Shown in pieces: positions 25,646 to 33,000 of a stretch of 52,349 nt of DNA. Below the pieces are notes generated by a model. The model was not told where the DNA came from. It saw nothing but the letters and a program-made list of their open reading frames with translations, and searched no databases. The translations under genes were made by a program, and so were the position numbers. Location: contig SBGP01000084.1 of the NCBI GenBank assembly GCA_006226595.1, forward strand, positions 1-52,349. The letters run 5' to 3'. The DNA is from Deltaproteobacteria bacterium (GTDB lineage Bacteria > Myxococcota_A > UBA796 > GCA-2862545). Position 1 is the first letter of the stretch, and each line of letters starts with the position of its first letter.

Positions 25646-26298
25646 CAGGCCTCCGCGGCGGGAGCCTCGTGCTTGCCGATCACGACCTGTGCGGGCTGGA
25701 TGACCTGGCCGTTGAGCTGGTAGCCCGAGCGGTGGACCATGAGGATCATGCCGTCCTGGGAAGGATCCTCGACCGGCGCCAGCGCCAGCGCCTCGTGAAG
25801 CTCGGGATCGAACGGAGCGCCGACACCCGGGAGCTCGGCGAGGCCGAGGTGGGCCATGGTGTCGTGGAACTGCCGCGACACCATGGTGAGGCCCTGCTGG
25901 AGCGTCTCGGCGTCACCACCGGCCTCGGCGGCGCGCTTGAGATTCTGGATCGGCTCGAAGAAGGTGCGCACGATCTCGGCGGCCTTGTTCTGAACCTGGA
26001 GGTTCGCGCGGGCCTCGAGGCGCTTCTTGAACTCCTCCATCTCCTTCTGGAGATCGGTGTAGGCCTTGGACACCGCACGCAGACGACCCTCGGTGTCCTC
26101 GCGGCGCTTGCGCTCGGCGGCGAGCTTCTCTTCGGCGGCGGCCAGGGCCAGCTGCTCGGGGGACGGCGGCTCGACGATCTCGGGCTCGACGACCTCGGGG
26201 GCCTCGGGGGCCTCGTCACCCGCGGGGGCCGACGCTTCGGCCTGCTCGGTACCGGCGGTCTCGGTCTCTTCGACCTCGGGGGTCTCGTCACCAGGCAT
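25645..26298 (-). CDS. grpE: GrpE-type nucleotide exchange factor for DnaK
   Basis: 217 aa. A disordered acidic N-terminus (ETPEVEETETAGTEQAEAS) is followed by a long coiled coil (about 50-125) and the small beta-wing domain with the C-terminal family motif MVHRSGYQLNGQVIQPAQVVIG. The product promotes ADP release from DnaK. dnaK and dnaJ are not adjacent, so this copy is uncoupled from the usual heat-shock operon and instead heads a DUF4340-transglycosylase-globin run. ATG at 26298. Confidence 0.9.
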   Translation of the reverse strand: MPGDETPEVEETETAGTEQAEASAPAGDEAPEAPEVVEPEIVEPPSPEQLALAAAEEKLAAERKRREDTEGRLRAVSKAYTDLQKEMEEFKKRLEARANLQVQNKAAEIVRTFFEPIQNLKRAAEAGGDAETLQQGLTMVSRQFHDTMAHLGLAELPGVGAPFDPELHEALALAPVEDPSQDGMILMVHRSGYQLNGQVIQPAQVVIGKHEAPAAEA

Positions 26299-26392
26299 CG
26301 CTCTCGCTCCTGTCTAGGACGCGGAGACTAATCCCCAGAGCCCCAGCGGCAACCCCCGCCAAGCCACCGCGAACCCCGCCGGGTCACACGGT

Positions 26393-27715
26393 TCAGGCGA
26401 ACTCGGGCAGCGTCTCGGTCGCGCGACGGGCGCGCCGCAGGCCACGACCCATCGGCTCGACGCGGTCCGGGACGAGCAGCGTATGCAGCGGAGGCCACGC
26501 GTAGAGCAGCATCGCCGTGGCGACGGCGAGTCCACCCGCCGCGAGTAGCGCGATGTGCAGGCCGGTCTGCATCGCGACGGCGGCCATGACGATAGCGGCG
26601 GCCGGAAGCACCGAGATCACCATGCCCCGGAAGGCCACGGCACCGGTGAGCAGGTTCAGTCGCCGATCGTGGCCCTGGTGAGCGCGCAGGCTGCGAGCCG
26701 CGGAGCGGTACTGCGCGGCATCGAGCAGGAGCAACACGTGGAGTACGCGCGCGGAGACGTCGCTCGGCGAGAGCTCGAGGGCGCGCTCGAGCGACTCGAG
26801 GGCCTCCTTACGGCGCCCCTGCTCGGCGCGACCGACTCCGGCCAGGTAGTGCATGTCCGCGTCGTCGGGGAAGTACATGCTCCCGACGAGGCCGAACTCC
26901 TCGGCGCTGAACCCGTCGCGGAGGTGTGCGGCGACGACGCCGCCGATCACGTAGGCGTTGCGGTGCCAGGGCTGCTCGCGAACGATGTCCTCGGCACGAT
27001 GGACCGCCGTCCGGTACTCCTGCTTGCGCGCCGCCTCGACGAGGCGCTCGTAGGCGGTGGGCTCGGAGTCGACCCAGGCGTCTTCTTCCGCCTGCCAACG
27101 CTCGAGAGCCTCGACGTCCTCACCGCGCGCGGTGATCACGAGACCGCAGTCCGCGGTGTGGTGGAACGCGACCAGGCGCTCGTCGGGGTCGGTGCTCGAC
27201 TCCATCGCCTTGAGCTGCGCAAAGAAGGCGTCGCGGCGCGGATCGGCGGGCCCGAAGGCGTGAACGTACAGCGTCATCTGCGCGTCGCTGCGCAGCGGGC
27301 GCACGAGGTAGCAGCCGACCTCGGAGTCGTCCGAGTCGATCGCGCTGACGCTGACCTCGGGGCGTCCCTGCACGCGGAGCACGCGACACAGGAACGCGGC
27401 GATCTCTCCGGCGACGGGTCCGAACACGGACAGCGGATCGGGCTCGCCCGGGGGCGTGCCCCAGCCGTGCCGATGGAAGTAGCTCCGGCGCAGCTGATCG
27501 ATGCGCGAGCGGCAGTGGTCCACCTCGGCGAGCACGAGCTCGTCGTCGCGGTAGCGGATCGGCGCGAAGGTCACCCGACGCTGGTACAGACGGATGGAGT
27601 CCTCGAAGGAGTACCGGCGAACCACACCATCGCGACCGACGATCTCCACGGGGAAGTCGACGATCTCGGTGTAGTCCTTACGACTGTATCGCTGTAGCTT
27701 CTGGCTCTTGTCCAT
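26393..27715 (-). CDS. TPR-containing protein with two C-terminal membrane helices
   Basis: 440 aa, family not recognised. The opening segment SRKDYTEIVDFPVEIVGRDG and RRVTFAPIRYRDDELV looks like a conserved N-terminal domain. A helical repeat region follows (about 230-340, including YLAGVGRAEQGRRKEALESLERALELSPSD, a clear TPR), then two membrane helices at about 368-388 and 390-412. I chose ATG 27715; TTG/GTG codons open at 27749-27751 are alternatives. It is divergent from the sigma factor gene with about 180 bp between. A role in protein-protein assembly is the most that can be said. Confidence 0.75.
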   Translation of the reverse strand: MDKSQKLQRYSRKDYTEIVDFPVEIVGRDGVVRRYSFEDSIRLYQRRVTFAPIRYRDDELVLAEVDHCRSRIDQLRRSYFHRHGWGTPPGEPDPLSVFGPVAGEIAAFLCRVLRVQGRPEVSVSAIDSDDSEVGCYLVRPLRSDAQMTLYVHAFGPADPRRDAFFAQLKAMESSTDPDERLVAFHHTADCGLVITARGEDVEALERWQAEEDAWVDSEPTAYERLVEAARKQEYRTAVHRAEDIVREQPWHRNAYVIGGVVAAHLRDGFSAEEFGLVGSMYFPDDADMHYLAGVGRAEQGRRKEALESLERALELSPSDVSARVLHVLLLLDAAQYRSAARSLRAHQGHDRRLNLLTGAVAFRGMVISVLPAAAIVMAAVAMQTGLHIALLAAGGLAVATAMLLYAWPPLHTLLVPDRVEPMGRGLRRARRATETLPEFA

Positions 27716-27886
27716 GAAACCGAGGTCCGCCTGTTCACACTCTAGCACCAACTCGAGGCGGGACGCCTGTCACTCTTGTACTCAGTGTTCCATCGCTCTG
27801 AACGAGCGCCAAGCCCTCCCCGACCAGCGATCTTCAAAGAGGTGAAATAGCAAGAGCAGGTGCGGCGTATGCGGCGTGAACCCTTC

Positions 27887-27894
27887 AGGAGGAG
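27887..27894 (+). promoter_or_regulatory. Strong Shine-Dalgarno site deciding a CTG start
   Basis: AGGAGGAG is a near-perfect ribosome site. It lies 3-6 bases before two in-frame CTG codons (27898 and 27901), but 12 bases before the first canonical start, TTG at 27907, with no ATG or GTG in range. Initiation at CTG is therefore the likelier reading for the sigma factor. Confidence 0.6.
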
Positions 27895-27900
27895 ACCCTG

Positions 27901-28464
27901 CTGGCCTTGCGACTCCACGACGGACGAGACGAGCTTCCAGCCCGCATTCGCCTTGCGAGGGCTGGAGACGCGGGCTCGCGCGCCTGGCTGGTCCAGCGCT
28001 GGCAGGAACCGGTGTACCGGTTCTGTCGCCGGATGCTGTCCTCCGACGAAGATGCGCTCGATGCCACCCAGGACACGCTCGTCAAGATGCTTCACCACCT
28101 CGAACAATTCGACGAGCGCCGAAACTTCTCCTCCTGGGTGTTCGGCATCGCGCGCAACCGGTGCATCGACGAGCATCGCCGCCGAAAGCGGCGCTCTCCC
28201 GACGAGCCGGGCGAGATCGTCGACTCCGGGCCAAGCCCGGTCGAGCTCACCGCGCGCTCGCAGCGCGCAGACCACCTGCTCTCGGCGCTGGACGAGATCC
28301 CGCCGATGTACCGCGAGGTACTGGTGCTCTACCACTTCGAGCACCTCAAGTACGGAGAGATTGCCGAGGCCCTCGACCTTCCGATGGGCACGGTGATGAA
28401 CCGAATCTTCCGCGCACGCAAAAAGCTGCGCGAAGCCTACGAAGCCATGGGAGGCACGCAATGA
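27901..28464 (+). CDS. ECF-type RNA polymerase sigma factor
   Basis: About 187 aa. Region 2 includes DATQDTLVKMLHHLEQFD, then FSSWVFGIARNRCIDEHRRR, the core and -10 recognising segment. Region 4 includes ALDEIPPMYREVLVLYHFEHLKYGEIAEALDLPMGTVMNRIFRARKKLRE, a helix-turn-helix. There is no region 1 or 3, as expected for extracytoplasmic-function sigma factors. I place the start at CTG 27901 because of the ribosome site; TTG 27907 is the conservative alternative. Its stop overlaps the ATG of a zinc-finger anti-sigma factor, which presumably holds it at the membrane until a signal arrives. Confidence 0.92.
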   Translation: MALRLHDGRDELPARIRLARAGDAGSRAWLVQRWQEPVYRFCRRMLSSDEDALDATQDTLVKMLHHLEQFDERRNFSSWVFGIARNRCIDEHRRRKRRSPDEPGEIVDSGPSPVELTARSQRADHLLSALDEIPPMYREVLVLYHFEHLKYGEIAEALDLPMGTVMNRIFRARKKLREAYEAMGGTQ

Positions 28465-28940
28465 GCGCGCATGTACCCGAGGACCTTCTGGTCGCGTTCG
28501 TCGAGGGAGAGCTCGACGAATCGCTCGGCATCCACATCGCCGAACACCTCGACGGCTGCCCGGCCTGCGCCACGCAGGTTGCCGCCCTCGAGCCTCTCGC
28601 GGTCGCGTTCGCCTCCGTCGACGATCCGGTGCTGCCCATCGATCTCGTCGATCAGGTGCTCGCCGCCGCCTCGGAGCAGCCCGCGCAGGCTCCGGTCACC
28701 GAGGTCACCCTCGGTCTGGGACTGCTCGCCGCCGCCGCCGCGACCTTCGCCCTGTTCGGCGATCCGGTCGGCAGCATGATCCACCTGTCGATGGTCCTCG
28801 AGGCCGTCGCGAAGATGGGTACCGTTGCCAACGGCACCGTCGCCACCTCGGTCGCTGCGACCGCCACCGCCGGCGCCACCGCGCTGGCCTGCAGCTGGGC
28901 GGCGGCTCGCGCCACCGTGCCCGGATGGAAGCACGCATGA
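28461..28940 (+). CDS. Zinc-finger anti-sigma factor
   Basis: 159 aa. The zf-HC2/ZAS pattern His25, His29-x3-Cys33-x2-Cys36 lies in IHIAEHLDGCPACATQ. Two hydrophobic stretches follow, at about 80-100 and around 140-152, so the protein is likely membrane-bound with a short periplasmic tail. Such proteins bind the cognate ECF sigma factor. ATGA overlaps at both ends join it to the sigma gene and to the bactofilin-like gene, an unusually tight three-gene unit. Confidence 0.9.
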   Translation: MSAHVPEDLLVAFVEGELDESLGIHIAEHLDGCPACATQVAALEPLAVAFASVDDPVLPIDLVDQVLAAASEQPAQAPVTEVTLGLGLLAAAAATFALFGDPVGSMIHLSMVLEAVAKMGTVANGTVATSVAATATAGATALACSWAAARATVPGWKHA

Positions 28941-29959
28941 GGCCCCTCGCCGCCATTGCGCTCGGGTGTGCGCTCGCCGGACCGGCGTTCGCTGCCCCCT
29001 CCCCCGAGGAGGTCGAGGCGCGTCAGGAAGCACTCGAGGCTCGCGCCGCCGAGCTCGAGGCCCGCGCCGCCGAGCTCGAGGCGATGTTCGAAGAGCTCGA
29101 GGCCCAGCGCGAAGCCGTCACCGAGCTGCGCGAGGAGGCCGAGGCCCTGCGCGAGAAGCCCGAGGTCGTCGAGCTACACGAGGTCGAGGGCGAGCGCATC
29201 GCCATCGGCGACGACACGGTCGTCGGTGCCGACGAGGTCGTGGACGAGGTCGTCTCGCTCGGTGGCGACGTGCACGTCTACGGACGCGTGCGCAAGGACG
29301 CCACCAGCTTCGGCGGTCGCGTGCACGTGCACCCCGGCGGCCGCGTCGACGGCAACGCCATCGCCATCGGCGGCAAGGTCATCGTCGAGGACGGCGCCAA
29401 GGTTGGCGGGCGCGTGCCACTGTCGACCACCGGAGAGCTCTACGTCGAGATCGACGAGGACGAGCCCGAGCCCGAGACCCCGTCTCGGGGAGCGTTCGCG
29501 AGCGCCCTGTACGAGATCTACAGCCACCTGATGTTCATGCTCTCCTTCGCGGGCATTGGCGTGCTCACGGTCGGGCTGTTCCCGCAGCGGGTCGGGCGCA
29601 TCGCCAAGGCCATCGAGGAGCGACCGGTCCGTGTCGCCGTGCTCGGCGGCTTCGTGAACCTGATGCTGTTCGCCGCGACCTTCTTCATGGCGATCACGAT
29701 CATCGGCCTGCCCGTTGCCGCGCTGCTCGGCGTGTTCCTCGCCCTGTCGTGGCTGTTTGGCTTCGTGGGTCTGTGCCAGGCCATCGGCGACCGTCTGCCC
29801 ATGCAGACTCCCGGCCACGGTCGCTGGCTCGCGTTCCTCGTCGGCACCGTGGTCGTGACCTTCGTCGGGGCCCTGGGCACGCTGGGCGTGCTCACCGTGC
29901 TCGCCGCGAGCGTCGTCGGCATGGGTGCGGCATTCCACACGCGACTCGGCGGCGCCTAG
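28937..29959 (+). CDS. Secreted/membrane bactofilin-like (polymer-forming) protein
   Basis: 340 aa. A signal peptide (MRPLAAIALGCALAGPAFA) precedes a heptad coiled coil (about 24-75, repeated EARAAELEAR units). A beta-helix segment of the bactofilin/DUF583 type follows (about 88-160: DVHVYGRV, ATSFGGRVHVHPGGRVDGNAIAIGGKV). Four membrane helices lie at about 195-335. Bactofilins are normally cytoplasmic and polymerise; here the signal peptide would put the polymer domain in the periplasm, if the prediction is right. ATG at 28937 was chosen because it starts the signal peptide and overlaps the anti-sigma stop; ATG 28925 is possible. Confidence 0.85.
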   Translation: MRPLAAIALGCALAGPAFAAPSPEEVEARQEALEARAAELEARAAELEAMFEELEAQREAVTELREEAEALREKPEVVELHEVEGERIAIGDDTVVGADEVVDEVVSLGGDVHVYGRVRKDATSFGGRVHVHPGGRVDGNAIAIGGKVIVEDGAKVGGRVPLSTTGELYVEIDEDEPEPETPSRGAFASALYEIYSHLMFMLSFAGIGVLTVGLFPQRVGRIAKAIEERPVRVAVLGGFVNLMLFAATFFMAITIIGLPVAALLGVFLALSWLFGFVGLCQAIGDRLPMQTPGHGRWLAFLVGTVVVTFVGALGTLGVLTVLAASVVGMGAAFHTRLGGA

Positions 29960-30012
29960 TAGAGCACTTCGGATTGCGGGCACTAGCCCGCGACGCAAAC
30001 CTCGAATGCGAC

Positions 30013-30040
30013 ACGGCCCCGGTCAGGTACCGGGGCCGTT
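30013..30040. terminator. Bidirectional hairpin terminator between convergent genes
   Basis: An 11-bp perfect stem ACGGCCCCGGT / ACCGGGGCCGT surrounds a 5-base loop, in the 86-bp space between the rightward bactofilin-like gene and the leftward TPR gene. A short T-rich stretch (TCTCGTT) follows on the plus strand. Confidence 0.85.
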
Positions 30041-30045
30041 CTCGT

Positions 30046-33000
30046 TCACAGCTCCAGGCGCTCACGAATGCGCGCGAGCACCGGCTCCGGGTCCTCGACA
30101 CCCATGAGACCCTCGAGCGCGGACGCATCCACCTTCTCCGCGGTCTCCCAGGCCTCGGCCGCCTCGGACGCCATGCCCTTGGCCTTGAGCGTCACCGCGT
30201 GCAGCAGGGACAGCGTCGCCCGCAGCGGGGTCGGGCCCTTGGCGACGCGAAGCCCACGCGCCGTGTTCGCAGCGGCGCGGTCCCAGTCCCCTTCCCTCGC
30301 GCGGATCTCGGCCAGGCGCAGCAGTGCCCGCGGCTGGTTCGCGTCGAAGGCGAGAAGCCGGTCGTAGTGCTGTGCCGCCTTGTCCGGGCGCTGGAGGCGC
30401 TCATCGAGCACGCGACCCTTGGTGAGGTACGCGTCGACCACATCCTGCGACGAGGTCGCGTGGTAGATGATGTTGTTGTAGAAGTTGAGGAGGTTGTTCC
30501 AATCCTCCTTTTCCTCGAGCAGCACGGCCATGCCCTTCAGCGCGCCGACGTGGGCCGGGTTGAGCTCGAGCGCCTTCGAGAACCGCTTGGACGCCTTCTC
30601 GGTGTTGCCGAGTGCATGCTCCACCACGCCCAGCTGAGTGTAGTAGTAGGCGATCTTCTCCTTGTCGCCGTGGCCGCCGGTGAGCTGCAGCAGCTGACGC
30701 CACACGGACTGTCCGAGCTTGTGCTCGCGGCGCTGCATGTACAGCGGCCCCACGGCCTCGAGCGACGGCAGGTGCGCCGGGTTGAGCTCGAGGGCCTTCT
30801 GGTAGCGAGACAGGGCCTCGTCCGAGCGTCCGGCCGCGCGCAGGAGCTCGGCGTAGCGGTAGAAGAAGCCGGAGACCTCGAGGCGAACATCGAAGTCGTC
30901 GAAGTCGACATCATCCTCGTCGAGCGTGCTCTCCAGGCGGTCGTACACCGGCAGCGCCTCGTTGAAGTTGCCATCGGTGAACAGGTGCTCGGACTGGTAG
31001 AGCAGCGCCGCGCGGTGATCGGGCTCCCACTCGAGCAGGCGCGCGTACAGCGCGCTGGCGGCGGCGGAGTCGTGCCGCTGCTCGGCCTCGATGCGGGCTG
31101 CCTCCTCGAGGTGCCGCACCTTGTCGGCATGATCGGTGGCCGCCTCGGCCTGGGTCACGAGCATCTGCACCGCCCCCGACCAGTCGCCGAACTTGCGGCG
31201 CAGCTTCTCGAGGCGCTTGGCCGCCACCCCGTCGGGCGCGGCTTCGAGCGCCTGGGTGAAGTAGCGCTCGGCATCCTTTCGCCCGAGCTGCTCCTCGCAG
31301 GCGATGCCCACGCGACGGAGGAGCACGGCCTTCTCCCGACCAGAGAGCTGCTCGGCGAGTCGGGCGCCCACGTCCACGAACAGCGCCCAGTCCCCGACCT
31401 TCTCGGCGAGGGCCAGCGTTCGCTCGAGGCCCTGGGTGTCCTCGGCGTCCTCTTCGAGGACATCGCGCCACCGTTCGACGGCCAGCGTGTCGTCGCCGAG
31501 GCGTTCCTCGGTGACGGTCGCAATCTCCCGGAGCACTTCGACCCGGCGCTGGGCCCCGGCCACACCCGCCTCGCGCTGGAGGACCTGGATGAGCGACGCC
31601 CAGTCCTCTTCCTTCTCGGAGAGGCGGCGTAGACCGGAGAGCGCTTCGGTGTCGTCGCGCACGTGATCGAGGGCATCGAGGTAGGCCTGGCGGGCCTCGC
31701 CCACGTTGCCAGCCACCTCGTGCACGCCCGCGATCTCGCGCTGGTACGCCGCCGCCTCCTCGGCGTTGGCCGCAGACGACGCGAGCTCGCGCAGGTACTG
31801 GATGCCCAGCGTGGTCTCGCCACGACGGCCAGCGATGCGCGCGAGCGCGCGGGTGACCTCGCGGTCGTCCGGGTTGGACTCGTGCAGGGACTTGTAGGCC
31901 TCCCACGCCGCGTCGGTCTCGGCGAGGTGCTCGGCGAGGACCCAGCGCTTGCGGGCCGCGAGCGCGGCGCGGACAGTCTCGTCGGCCGCCACCTGCTCCT
32001 GGGCCTCGATCGCGGTGAGGACCTGGTCCCACTGCTCGGCCGCCGCCCGCAGTCGCTCGACGGTGACGAGCGAGGCGAGATCGTTCCGATCCGCGTACAG
32101 ATCCGCCGCAGCGGCCGGATCACCGGCCGCCTCGAGGGCCTCGGCCAGTCCCGAGAGCTCCTCGGGACGATACGCGTTGTAGAGCGCGCGAAGTCCCTCG
32201 ACATCGCGATCCGCCACGCGGATGCCACGCAGCTTGCGGAACACACCCTCGGCGCTCGGACGCGCGGCAAGCGCGGCCTCGAGCTCAGGCACCTGGGCCG
32301 AGGGCGACTCCTCGAGCAGGCGCAGACGGGCGGTGCCCGCGATGGGGCCCTCCTCGACGGAGAGCACCTGCAGCGCCTTGAGACGCGCGGCACCCGTGGC
32401 GCCGATCACCAGCGCTCGCTCGGCCGCCGCGCCTGCGACGGGGGTCTCGTACAGCCCCTCGAGCTCGCGAACGGCGCCCTTCGGGTCGATCTCGGCCTGC
32501 TGGGTCGCGCGCGCGAGCACCTCGGCCGGCTCTTCGAGTCCTGCGAGGAGCGCGGACGCGGTCTTGTGAGCCCCGTGGCCGGACGCGAGCACCGCCATCG
32601 GCTGGGATGCCGCCTCCGCGGCCAACCGCTCGAGCACGGTCTGGACCTCGGCAGTCTTGCCCTGTCGCGCGAACAGGTCAGCGAGCGCCGTGCCGAGACG
32701 TACGCTCTCGGCCTCGCTCTCGGCCAGATCGAGCGCGCGCTGGTACGCCTTGGTCAGCGCCTCGACATCGCCGGTGGCCGCGGCGTGGCGCTCGAGCTCG
32801 GCCATGCCCGCCGCGTGCGCGGGTTCGTGCTCGAGCAGCTTGGCGAGGTGTTCGCCCGGCCGGCCCTTGGCCTCGCCACGCGCCGCATCGGCCGCAGCGA
32901 GCAGCAGCCACTGCTGTGCACGCCCGGACGCCGTCGCCGCCTCGCCCGCGAGGTCCTTGGACGTGCGACCACCCACGAGATCGGCCATCAGCGCTCGCGC

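Noticed and set aside
21743-25723. 1326-aa plus-strand open frame over the lytic transglycosylase and DUF4340 genes
   Set aside because: High GC and biased third positions leave the antisense frame open. It has Arg/Gly/His-rich composition with no domains, while the minus strand encodes two clear proteins with signal peptide, anchor and catalytic motifs.
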